A DNA stretch of 8,991 bases, taken from NCBI GenBank assembly GCA_905214435.1, contig CAJMMA010000064.1, positions 1-8,991 on the forward strand, in the 5' to 3' direction. Position numbers and translations under genes: made by a program. Source of the stretch: an uncultured bacterium (GTDB lineage: Bacteria > Actinomycetota > Coriobacteriia > Coriobacteriales > Coriobacteriaceae). A model generated the notes under the pieces. That model saw only the letters and a list, made by a program, of their open reading frames with translations, made no database searches and was not told the DNA's origin. Shown here in pieces: positions 1-5,916 of the stretch (positions are counted from its first letter, which is position 1; every line of letters starts with the position of its first letter).

Positions 1-9
1 GCTAAAGCG

Positions 10-15
10 TACAAT
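10..15 (+). promoter_or_regulatory. candidate -10 box for the aminotransferase gene
   Basis: TACAAT lies 24 bases before the ATG at 40 and matches the TATAAT consensus at five of six positions. The matching -35 would fall outside the window, so this half-promoter cannot be confirmed. The same GCGTACAAT string recurs before the PHP gene, which gives it a little more weight. Confidence 0.35.
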
Positions 16-39
16 AGCGCCTATGCGAAAGGGGAACAG

Positions 40-1224
40 ATGATCAACGAAACTATGTATGCTCGCGGTGCGGAAAGCTCCATCATCCGTGAGATTTTTA
101 GCTATGGCCTTGAGCGCAAGGCGCAGATCGGTGCGGAAAACGTATTCGATTTTTCGCTGGGCAACCCGAGTGTTCCGGCGCCAGCTGCCGTGGCGGAGTC
201 CATTAAGAAGGCCTTGGGGCTGCCGAGCGACCAGTTGCACGGCTACACCCCCGCTCCGGGCCTGCCGCAATGTCGAGCAGCCGTCGCCGAATCACTCAAC
301 CGCCGCTTTGGAACGAACTATGAGGGTAAGGGCGTCTTTATGACGGTGGGTGCCGCGGCTTCGCTCACCTGCACGCTCAACGCCGTTACGAACCCGGGCG
401 ACGAGGTTATTGTTATCGCCCCATACTTTCCGGAGTATCGCGTTTGGATTGAGAAGGCCGGCTGTACGTGTGTTGAGGCGCTCGCCGATGAAGATACGTT
501 CCAGCTGAGCGTGGACAACGTGCTCAAGGCGATTACCGATAAGACGGCGGCCGTCATCATCGACTCGCCCAACAACCCGACTGGTGCCGTATATACACGC
601 GACACGCTGACGCGACTGGCCAATGTTCTGCGCGAGGCCAACGCTCAGCGCGATCCCGAGAATCCGATTATGCTCATCTCGGATGAGCCGTACCGCGAAA
701 TCGTGTACGGTGCCGAGGTACCTTGGGTGCCCTCGATTTACGAGCACACCATCGTGTGCTACTCGTATTCTAAGTCGCTTTCGCTGCCGGGTGAGCGCGT
801 GGGGTGGATCTTGGTTCCCAACACCAATCCGCAGGCTGCCCGTCTGATGCCGGCTGTTGCGGGTGCTGCCCGTACGCTGGGTTTTGTATGCGCACCGGCA
901 CTCTTCCAGCGCGTAATTATCGACTGCATCGATGAGCCGAGTGACGTTGAGGCCTATGCACGCAACCGCACCGCGCTTACCGACGCACTAGCGGAGTACG
1001 GCTACACCTATGTTGAGCCGGATGGCGCGTTCTGCCTATGGGTGAAAGCGTTGGAGCCCGATGCGAATGCGTTTTGCGAGCGCGCAAAGAAGTATGAGCT
1101 GCTTGCGGTTCCCTCGGACAGCTTTGGTATGCCGGGTTGGTTCCGCCTGGGCTATTGCGTGAGCTACGAAACGATTGTCAATTCGCTACCCGCTTGGAAA
1201 CAGTTGGCGGACGAGTATCGTTAA
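40..1224 (+). CDS. PLP-dependent class I/II aminotransferase (AspB-like)
   Basis: This 394-residue cytosolic enzyme belongs to fold-type I aminotransferases, which move an amino group between an amino acid and a 2-oxo acid using pyridoxal phosphate. The sequence shows the hallmarks in order: SPNNPTG at 176-182 with the cofactor-contacting Asn, DEPY at 215-218 (Asp to the pyridine nitrogen, Tyr to the PLP hydroxyl), the Schiff-base lysine K245 in SYSKSLSLPGERVG, and the substrate-carboxylate arginine R369 in GWFRLGY. Length is normal for the family. The ATG at 40 is preceded by AAAGGGG at 28-34 with good spacing. The start of the protein (FSLGNPSVPAP) resembles clostridial and actinobacterial AspB-type proteins. 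The amino-donor preference (aspartate, aromatic or other) cannot be read from sequence. No pathway partner sits beside it; the PHP gene follows after 165 bp with its own candidate promoter. Confidence 0.93.
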   Translation: MINETMYARGAESSIIREIFSYGLERKAQIGAENVFDFSLGNPSVPAPAAVAESIKKALGLPSDQLHGYTPAPGLPQCRAAVAESLNRRFGTNYEGKGVFMTVGAAASLTCTLNAVTNPGDEVIVIAPYFPEYRVWIEKAGCTCVEALADEDTFQLSVDNVLKAITDKTAAVIIDSPNNPTGAVYTRDTLTRLANVLREANAQRDPENPIMLISDEPYREIVYGAEVPWVPSIYEHTIVCYSYSKSLSLPGERVGWILVPNTNPQAARLMPAVAGAARTLGFVCAPALFQRVIIDCIDEPSDVEAYARNRTALTDALAEYGYTYVEPDGAFCLWVKALEPDANAFCERAKKYELLAVPSDSFGMPGWFRLGYCVSYETIVNSLPAWKQLADEYR

Positions 1225-1258
1225 AAGTAAAGCGCTCTGCCTACAATGTTTTACGTGA

Positions 1259-1289
1259 AACGGGGTTTGGTGTTAAGCCGGACCCCGTT
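1259..1289 (+). terminator. hairpin after the aminotransferase gene, possible weak terminator
   Basis: AACGGGGTTTGG at 1259-1270 pairs with CCGGACCCCGTT at 1278-1289 over 12 base pairs (two of them G-T) around a 7-base loop. It starts 34 bases after the stop codon. The bases that follow (GTCATGGACG) contain no T-tract, so it is not a classical intrinsic terminator. It may instead protect the mRNA 3' end or work with Rho. Confidence 0.4.
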
Positions 1290-1322
1290 GTCATGGACGT
1301 TGTGTCTTTGGGATGGAGTGGT

Positions 1323-1352
1323 TTTACGACTATCGAAGGCTATGCGTACAAT
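1323..1352 (+). promoter_or_regulatory. candidate promoter for the PHP gene
   Basis: TTTACG at 1323-1328 and TACAAT at 1347-1352 are separated by 18 bases. The -10 is good (five of six) and the -35 is only fair (four of six). It would give a leader of about 30 nt before the ATG at 1390. A second TACAAT at 1242-1247 has no convincing -35. Confidence 0.4.
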
Positions 1353-1389
1353 GAATATAAGCGACGGCCGTGCCAGATAAGGAGACCTG

Positions 1390-2211
1390 ATGCCCTACCT
1401 GCTTTCTTGTGACATTCATACCCATACGATGTTCTCTGCGCATGCATATTCGACCATTGAGGAGAATGTGTACTGGGCGGCAGAGCGTGGTCTGCAGGTA
1501 CTCGGATCTGCCGACCATTTGAGCTCTATGGTTACGGCTTGCCCCAATGACCTGCGCAGTTACCAGTTCTTTATCAACCAGGATATCTGGCCGCGCATTT
1601 GGAGCGGCGTGCTGGTGCTGCGTGGTGCCGAGGCCGATATCGTTTCGCTGGACGGAAGCCTGTTTGGCGAGGACACTCCTGTCACGCTCGATATTGCCGG
1701 CGATTCGTACAGCCGTCAGCATTCGCTGTTCGATTTGGTTACGCGTAATTTGGATTATTTGGTTGCAAGCGTGCATAATCCGCAGATTGCTGAGGGCGCG
1801 ACGCTGGCCCAGACGACCGAGATGTATATCAATGCCTTGGAACACCCCAAGGTGTTCATGCTGGGCCACGCGGGTCGCTCGGGCGTGCCGTTCGATATCG
1901 ACGAGGTGCTGTTGGCGGCTAAGGCCAAGCACAAGATTATCGAGATCAACAACCATAGTCTTGAACACGGTGTCGACACTGAGCATTGGGCTGTATGCCG
2001 CAAGATCGCCGAGCGTTGCGCTGAGCTTGGCGTGGGCATTGGCGTTTCGACCGATGCGCACATTGGCATGGCAATTGGTAAGCTCGATCACGCGCGCAAG
2101 ATGCTCGACGAGATTCACTTCCCGCTGGATTTGATCGTGACGCGCGACCGCGAGACGCTGCTGCGCGAGATGGCGGCAGCCGGCGTGTGTGACCTGCGCA
2201 AGGGGATGTAG
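1390..2211 (+). CDS. PHP-domain metal-dependent phosphatase, YcdX-like
   Basis: This 273-residue cytosolic protein belongs to the PHP superfamily of metal-dependent phosphoesterases, in the YcdX branch rather than the longer histidinol-phosphatase HisK branch. The metal-binding residues expected for a trinuclear centre are all visible: H10 and H12 in DIHTHT, H18, H43 in SADH, E81 in RGAEADI, H129 in VASVHN, H160 in LGHAGR, and D222 and H224 in STDAH. It is a stand-alone PHP domain of normal size, without the polymerase or ligase parts found in PolX and DnaE. The ATG at 1390 follows AAGGAGA at 1379-1385 with a short 4-base gap. A strong terminator lies 20 bases after the stop, so it probably forms its own transcription unit. 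The physiological substrate is unknown; a sugar or nucleotide phosphate monoester is likely for the family. A role in histidine synthesis is not supported by the neighbours. Confidence 0.88.
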   Translation: MPYLLSCDIHTHTMFSAHAYSTIEENVYWAAERGLQVLGSADHLSSMVTACPNDLRSYQFFINQDIWPRIWSGVLVLRGAEADIVSLDGSLFGEDTPVTLDIAGDSYSRQHSLFDLVTRNLDYLVASVHNPQIAEGATLAQTTEMYINALEHPKVFMLGHAGRSGVPFDIDEVLLAAKAKHKIIEINNHSLEHGVDTEHWAVCRKIAERCAELGVGIGVSTDAHIGMAIGKLDHARKMLDEIHFPLDLIVTRDRETLLREMAAAGVCDLRKGM

Positions 2212-2231
2212 CGGAGTTCATAAACCAAGCG

Positions 2232-2268
2232 AAGGGGGGCGGTCTAGACGGGCCGCCCCCCTTTCTTG
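2232..2268 (+). terminator. strong intrinsic terminator of the PHP gene
   Basis: AAGGGGGGCGG at 2232-2242 pairs with CCGCCCCCCTT at 2253-2263. Two further pairs (T-G, C-G) extend the stem inward and leave a loop of about 6 bases. The tail reads TTTCTTGT. It lies between two convergent genes. On the minus strand the stem is followed by TTCGCTTGG, so it may also slow transcripts of the methyltransferase gene, less efficiently. Confidence 0.9.
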
Positions 2269-2291
2269 TCTCGAAAATCTACCGGGGTGGA

Positions 2292-3740
2292 TTAGCGGCG
2301 CTCGAGGACCGCTACGGTTTCGGTGTGGTCGGTATGGGGGAACATGTCGACGGGCGTGATCTTGAGCAGGCGATAGCCTCCGTCGAGGAGCTGGTGCAGG
2401 TCGCGCTCTTGGGTCACGGGGTTGCAGCTGATATAGGTGATGCGGCGCGGCTTAAGTGCGCAGGCGGCTTCGAGGAACTCGGGTGTGGAGCCGGCGCGCG
2501 GCGGGTCGATGGAGAGAACGTCAACGCGCTCGTTGTTATCGGCAGCGTCCAGGATGTAATCGGTGGCGTCGTCGGCCATAAACCAAGCGCTGCGGGTGAG
2601 GCCGTTGAGCTCGGCATTGCGGCGTGCGTCGGCAATGCCCGCCGGGTTGCGCTCCACACCGAGCAGCATGATGCCGATACCCTTGTTCTGGGCTTCTTTA
2701 GCTGCGCAAAGACCGATGGTGCCGCTGCCGCAGTAGGCATCCATAAGCACATCGCCCTGGCGCAGATCCATGCCATCGACAGCGAGCTGGTAGAGCAGCT
2801 CGGTCTGCTGCGGGTTGGTCTGGTAGAACGCGGTAGGGGAGATATCGAATTCGCAACCGAGCAGCTGGTCGCGCATGCACTCGGCGCCATAGACGATACG
2901 AGTCTCCTCACCCAAGATGGCGTTACCGGGGCGTCCGTTGATGTTTTGGGCAACGGTGACGATATGCGGATCGAGTGCGGCGACAGCCTCAAAGAACTCC
3001 TGCGCATGCGGCAAGTCGCGCTGAGCGGTCACGAGGGTGACCATAATCTGGTCGGTACGCCAACCGCAGCGAACGACGGCATAGCGGAGCAGCCCCAGAT
3101 GCTTGTCTTCGTTAAAGGCAGGAATATGCAGACGTTCGGCCTCGCGAGCGATGCCGTTGAGAATCTGGCGGGCACCCGGCGCCTCGACGGGGCATTCGGG
3201 CACGGCAACGATTCTGTGCGAACCGCGCTCAAAGAAGCCGCAGCGGACAGCGCCCTCCTTACCGGGAGCAAAGGGAGTGGCAGCCTTATGACGAAAACCG
3301 CGCGGAGCAGGATATTTGCCCGGATCGCCCAAGGTAACACCCATACCGCGAATGGGATCCGCGGCAACACCCTCGCGCTCACAGAGCTCAGCAAACAGCT
3401 CCTCCATAGCAGCCTGCTTGGCCGCCAACTGCTTCTTATAAGGACGATTGAGCGCCGTGCACCCACCGCAAGCTTTCATGATCGAACAGGGAGACTTGGG
3501 GTCCGCAGCCTTATGTGCAGACGAAACCGGATCTTTATGCGAGCGCTCGGAGCGAGTCTGAGATGCCTTGTCCTCGCTCCGACGAGAGCCGGGACGCTTG
3601 GCCTTAGTCTTGCCCTTAGCCGACTTGCTTTTTGCAGCTTTAGAAGACTTGGATTTCGTAGAGGATTTCTCCTCTTTTGACCCCTCAGCCGCTTCCACCA
3701 AAGCACGACGAGCCCTACGCTCCGCACGAGATTCTGCCAT
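2292..3740 (-). CDS. rlmD: 23S rRNA (uracil-5-)-methyltransferase, RlmD/RumA family
   Basis: This 482-residue enzyme transfers a methyl group from S-adenosylmethionine to C5 of a uridine in 23S rRNA. A 4Fe-4S site is shown by C85, C91 and C94 (C-x5-CGGC) plus C183. The AdoMet site is DAYCGSGTIG from residue 334, followed by SIDPPRAG. The nucleophile is C439 in SCNPVT, and the probable general base is E474 in the terminal HTETVAVLER. The usual N-terminal TRAM domain is absent; residues 1-84 are instead a Lys/Ser/Ala/Arg-rich, probably disordered tail. I chose the ATG at 3740 because GGAG sits 6 bases upstream and a TACAAT -10 box sits about 40 bases upstream. Starting at 3953 would place the start upstream of that promoter and inside the palindromic repeat. 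The target uridine (U1939 or U747 in E. coli numbering, or both as in RlmCD) cannot be told from sequence; a tRNA target is less likely but possible. Confidence 0.9.
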   Translation of the reverse strand: MAESRAERRARRALVEAAEGSKEEKSSTKSKSSKAAKSKSAKGKTKAKRPGSRRSEDKASQTRSERSHKDPVSSAHKAADPKSPCSIMKACGGCTALNRPYKKQLAAKQAAMEELFAELCEREGVAADPIRGMGVTLGDPGKYPAPRGFRHKAATPFAPGKEGAVRCGFFERGSHRIVAVPECPVEAPGARQILNGIAREAERLHIPAFNEDKHLGLLRYAVVRCGWRTDQIMVTLVTAQRDLPHAQEFFEAVAALDPHIVTVAQNINGRPGNAILGEETRIVYGAECMRDQLLGCEFDISPTAFYQTNPQQTELLYQLAVDGMDLRQGDVLMDAYCGSGTIGLCAAKEAQNKGIGIMLLGVERNPAGIADARRNAELNGLTRSAWFMADDATDYILDAADNNERVDVLSIDPPRAGSTPEFLEAACALKPRRITYISCNPVTQERDLHQLLDGGYRLLKITPVDMFPHTDHTETVAVLERR

Positions 3741-3746
3741 CAATAA

Positions 3747-3784
3747 CTCCACTAATTCATGAATTAAAAGCTGCAAGCATTGTA
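3747..3784 (-). promoter_or_regulatory. -10 box and ribosome binding site of rlmD
   Basis: Read on the minus strand, TACAAT (3784-3779) is followed by a leader of about 30 nt and then GTGGAG (3752-3747), 6 bases before the ATG at 3740. No clear -35 sits 17 bases upstream of the -10. These signals decide the start of the methyltransferase gene. Confidence 0.5.
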
Positions 3785-3848
3785 CCGTGCCAAGCCAGCG
3801 GGCGATATGCAAGCGGTCATTTCCTGTCAGCGATAAGCCCAACGACGT

Positions 3849-3985
3849 TTGCCCGCCGGGCACCGGGGCAGGGGTTAAGTTTGTCGCGAGTTCCGCACGA
3901 ACAGGAGGCCACTTAATGTGGCCTCCGTCGTGAGCAGGACTGTAGAGCAGCAAACTTAACCCCTGCCCCGGTGCCCGGCGGGCAA
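3849..3985. repeat. 137-bp nested palindrome with perfect 35-bp inverted arms
   Basis: The left arm, 3849-3883, begins TTGCCCGCCGGGC and ends GGTTAAGTTTG. Its exact reverse complement is the right arm, 3951-3985; all 35 positions match. The 67-bp middle holds a second palindrome: GGAGGCCAC at 3904-3912 and GTGGCCTCC at 3918-3926 around TTAAT, flanked by CACGA (3896-3900) and TCGTG (3928-3932). No coding capacity is evident and no target-site duplication is visible at the edges. It lies between two divergent promoters, ending 8 bases before the -35 of the ABC operon. It may be a MITE-like or REP-like mobile repeat, a bidirectional transcription barrier or a cruciform-forming site. I do not recognise the family. 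Confidence 0.85.
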
Positions 3986-3993
3986 CCTATCCC

Positions 3994-4022
3994 TTGTACT
4001 CTATCAAGGTAAAGTGTATGAT
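3994..4022 (+). promoter_or_regulatory. sigma-70-type promoter of the ABC importer operon
   Basis: TTGTAC at 3994-3999 and TATGAT at 4017-4022 are separated by exactly 17 bases, with four of six and five of six consensus matches. Transcription would begin near 4029, giving a leader of about 50 nt before the ATG at 4079. Confidence 0.7.
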
Positions 4023-4040
4023 TCTGAACGTTACATGACT

Positions 4041-4060
4041 CACTTTACTTAACTAAAGTG
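4041..4060. promoter_or_regulatory. operator-like palindrome in the ABC operon leader
   Basis: CACTTTA-C-TTAA-C-TAAAGTG is a 20-bp near-perfect palindrome, with 18 of 20 positions symmetric. It lies just downstream of the predicted start of transcription and 5 bases before the Shine-Dalgarno site. A third copy of the half-site, TAAAGTG, occupies 4010-4016 directly upstream of the -10. This arrangement fits a dimeric repressor blocking initiation or elongation. The regulator is not encoded in the window. In RNA the same sequence could form a weak 7-bp hairpin next to the ribosome binding site. Confidence 0.55.
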
Positions 4061-4078
4061 CAACCAAGGGGGAATACC

Positions 4079-4939
4079 ATGAATACCGATATGTCTCGTC
4101 GTCAGTTTGTTGGTCTAGCCGGCTCGCTCGCCACGGTGCTCGGCCTTGGTCTTGTCGGTTGTGGCGGCGGTGCCGCTAAGGGCTCTGCTGCCGGCTCTGC
4201 CGCGGCCAAGGATACGAAGGGTGCCGCGGAGTCCAAAAAGCTCGTGGTGGGCTTTGACAAGTCCTATCCTCCGTACGGCTTTGTGGGCGATGACGGCGAA
4301 TATACGGGCTTTGACCTTGATCTGGCCAAGGCCGTTGCCGATAAGCAGGGCTGGGAGGTCAAATACGAGGCCATCGATTGGGATGCCAAGGATACGCTGC
4401 TCAACTCCGGCGCCATCAACTGCATCTGGAACGGCTTTACCATGGAGGGCCGTGAGGACGGCTACACGTTCTCCGAGCCGTACATGCTCAACGAGCAAGT
4501 GCTCGTGGTCAAGAAGGACGCGGGTATCAAGAGCTGGGACGATCTCGCTGGCAAGACCGTGATCACTCAGACCGATTCCGCTGCGCAGGATGTGCTCGCG
4601 GGCGACCAGAAGGATCTGGCCGCGACGTTTGCCACGCTCGATACCATCGGTGAGTACAACACGGCGTTTATGCAGCTCGAGAGTGGTGCAGTCGATGCCG
4701 TTGCCTGTGACCTCTCGATCGCTCAGTATCAGCTTGCCGCCAAACCCGATGCCTATACGCAGCTCGACAAGCCGTTGTCCAGCGAGCACTACGCCGTTGG
4801 CTTTAAGAAGGGCGACACCAAGTCGGCCGATGCCGTGAGCGAGTCGCTCAAGGCGCTCTATGAGGACGGCACGGTCAAGGACCTGTGCGATAAGTACGCA
4901 AGCTACGGCCTATCCTTCGACAACTGGGTTCTCAAATAG
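4079..4939 (+). CDS. amino-acid ABC transporter substrate-binding lipoprotein (SBP family 3)
   Basis: This 286-residue protein captures an amino acid outside the membrane and delivers it to the permease encoded downstream. The N-terminus has a twin-arginine motif (SRRQFVG, R7-R8), a hydrophobic stretch and a lipobox LVGC with the lipidated cysteine at C28. A flexible Gly/Ala/Ser/Lys linker follows to about residue 53. The remainder is an SBP_bac_3 domain: LVVGFDKSYPPYGF, GEYTGFDLDLAKAVA, the carboxylate-binding R125 in EGREDGYTFSEPY, and D211 in AVDAVACD as a likely amino-group ligand. The start at 4079 is set by AAGGGGG at 4066-4072, 6 bases upstream; the GTG at 4058 would swallow that site. 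Polar amino acids, glutamine or cystine are all plausible ligands. It is first in the operon, ahead of a long hairpin that may raise its expression above that of the membrane parts. Confidence 0.92.
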   Translation: MNTDMSRRQFVGLAGSLATVLGLGLVGCGGGAAKGSAAGSAAAKDTKGAAESKKLVVGFDKSYPPYGFVGDDGEYTGFDLDLAKAVADKQGWEVKYEAIDWDAKDTLLNSGAINCIWNGFTMEGREDGYTFSEPYMLNEQVLVVKKDAGIKSWDDLAGKTVITQTDSAAQDVLAGDQKDLAATFATLDTIGEYNTAFMQLESGAVDAVACDLSIAQYQLAAKPDAYTQLDKPLSSEHYAVGFKKGDTKSADAVSESLKALYEDGTVKDLCDKYASYGLSFDNWVLK

Positions 4940-5043
4940 CGGCTTTCCCAGGCACCCGATTTTGCCGCTCAAACCGTCGCTTGCGTACATTTAGTACGCG
5001 GCGCTCCTCTTTCACGGCAAACTCGGGCACCTGGAAAACCCGC
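4939..5043 (+). repeat. intra-operon long hairpin with conserved apical core, copy 1
   Basis: The element fills most of the gap after the binding-protein stop codon. Bases 4939-4967 and 5015-5043 are inverted repeats matching at 24 of 29 positions and ending with TTTGCCG/CGGCAAA. The apex, 4968-5013, has CTCAAACCGTCGCTT, then the hairpin GCGTAC-ATTTA-GTACGC, then GGCGCTCCTCTTTC. The same apex, except for the loop, recurs at 5813-5857. No T-tract follows, so it is not an intrinsic terminator. Its place between binding protein and permease resembles the REP sequence between malE and malF of E. coli, which stabilises the upstream mRNA; a similar role here is inference. Confidence 0.85.
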
Positions 5044-5089
5044 TTTAGCATTGGGTTCGCTGTTCCGTTACTGTGAAAGAGAGCTTGGG

Positions 5090-5743
5090 TTGTCTATTCA
5101 GGTCATGATGCAGATGCTTGGCCAGGGATTCTTGGTCAGTTTGCAGCTGTTTGTGCTGACGCTGCTGGGGTCGATTCCGCTGGGAATCCCCGTGGCGTTT
5201 ATGCGCATGAGCAAGGTCGCGCCGCTGCGTTGGATTGCGCGCATCTATATTTCGGTGATGCGCGGCACGCCGCTCATGCTGCAGATGTTTGCGATCTACT
5301 TTGCCCCGTACTACGTGTTTGGCATCTCGCTCACGCCCGATTCCAAATGGACGGCGTGCGTCGTGGCATTCATCATCAACTACGCCGGCTACTTTGCCGA
5401 GATCTATCGCTCGGGCCTGCAGTCGATTCCGCGCGGTCAATATGAGGCCGCCGAGGTGCTGGGCTACTCGCGTCTGCAGACGTTTCTGTATATCGTGATG
5501 CCGCAGGTCGCCAAGCGCATTTTGCCGGCGATGGGCAACGAGATCATCACACTGGTCAAGGACACGTCGCTGGCGTTCGCCATCGGCGTGGGCGAGATGT
5601 TCTCGACGGCCAAGGCGCTGGTCGCCTCGCAGGTGAGCATGGTGCCGTTTGCGATCGCGGCGCTGATCTACTGGGTCTTTAACTTTGTGGTCGAGATGCT
5701 GCTGGGCGCCGCCGAAAAGAAGCTGGACTATTACCATGACTAG
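5090..5743 (+). CDS. amino-acid ABC transporter permease (HisM/GlnP type)
   Basis: This integral membrane protein of 217 residues (from the chosen start) forms the translocation channel, probably as a homodimer because only one permease gene is present. Hydrophobic segments begin at about residues 10, 50, 85 and 185. The ATPase-contacting EAA loop is clear: QYEAAEVLGYSRLQTFLY followed by VMPQVAKRILPAMGNE. MRGTPLMLQMF is also typical of the polar-amino-acid family, and the length is normal. The start is uncertain. I chose the TTG at 5090 because AGAGAG at 5078-5083 is 6 bases upstream. The TTG at 5051 adds 13 residues but lacks a ribosome site; the ATG at 5105 has only a weak one. The gene lies between two copies of the long-hairpin element, separated from its neighbours by 150 and 173 bp, unusually wide for this type of operon. 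Confidence 0.9.
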   Translation: MSIQVMMQMLGQGFLVSLQLFVLTLLGSIPLGIPVAFMRMSKVAPLRWIARIYISVMRGTPLMLQMFAIYFAPYYVFGISLTPDSKWTACVVAFIINYAGYFAEIYRSGLQSIPRGQYEAAEVLGYSRLQTFLYIVMPQVAKRILPAMGNEIITLVKDTSLAFAIGVGEMFSTAKALVASQVSMVPFAIAALIYWVFNFVVEMLLGAAEKKLDYYHD

Positions 5744-5748
5744 ATCGT

Positions 5749-5772
5749 TCCGCCGTTCTAACGAACGGCGGA
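5749..5772 (+). other. 10-bp hairpin directly after the permease stop
   Basis: TCCGCCGTTC at 5749-5758 pairs perfectly with GAACGGCGGA at 5763-5772 around the loop TAAC. It starts 6 bases after the stop codon. CTGCTCGACG follows, with no T-tract, so a classical terminator is unlikely. A 3'-end protecting or processing structure in the operon mRNA is possible. Confidence 0.6.
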
Positions 5773-5788
5773 CTGCTCGACGCTGCGC

Positions 5789-5885
5789 GCGTGCCTGACG
5801 GCCAATCTGCTCCTCAAACCGTCGCTTGCGTACAGAAGTACGCGGCGCTCCTCTTTCGGAGCACATTGTCTCGCCAGCCACACGC
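5789..5885 (+). repeat. intra-operon long hairpin with conserved apical core, copy 2
   Basis: The apex 5813-5857 repeats copy 1 exactly outside the loop: 22 bases to 5834 and 20 bases from 5838, with loop AGAA instead of ATTTA. The stem sequence is unrelated to copy 1 but again self-complementary. TGCTCC (5808-5813) pairs with GGAGCA (5858-5863), AAT (5804-5806) with ATT (5865-5867), CTG (5795-5797) with CAG (5875-5877), and GCGTG (5789-5793) with CACGC (5881-5885), with mismatches and bulges between. It has the same orientation as copy 1 relative to the operon. Confidence 0.83.
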
Positions 5886-5906
5886 TCGCTGACTTTTTAA
5901 ACACAT

Positions 5907-5911
5907 GGAGG
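5907..5911 (+). promoter_or_regulatory. ribosome binding site that sets the ATPase start
   Basis: GGAGG lies 5 bases before the GTG at 5917. The in-frame ATG at 5905 overlaps this site and has no ribosome site of its own, so it is probably not used. Confidence 0.7.
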
Positions 5912-5916
5912 TTCCC

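Noticed and set aside
2325..3680. Long open frame (451 codons) antisense to the methyltransferase gene
   Set aside because: It has no recognisable motif and low-complexity composition, and it lies opposite a gene with complete catalytic motifs. High G+C makes such antisense frames common.
3741..3953. 71-codon N-terminal extension of the methyltransferase to an ATG at 3953
   Set aside because: It would translate through the inverted repeat and start upstream of the likely promoter; the extension resembles no part of the family.
3849..3985. CRISPR or intrinsic terminator reading of the palindrome upstream of the ABC operon
   Set aside because: There are only two arms, in inverted orientation, with no direct repeats or spacers, and no T-tract follows the arms or the inner hairpin.
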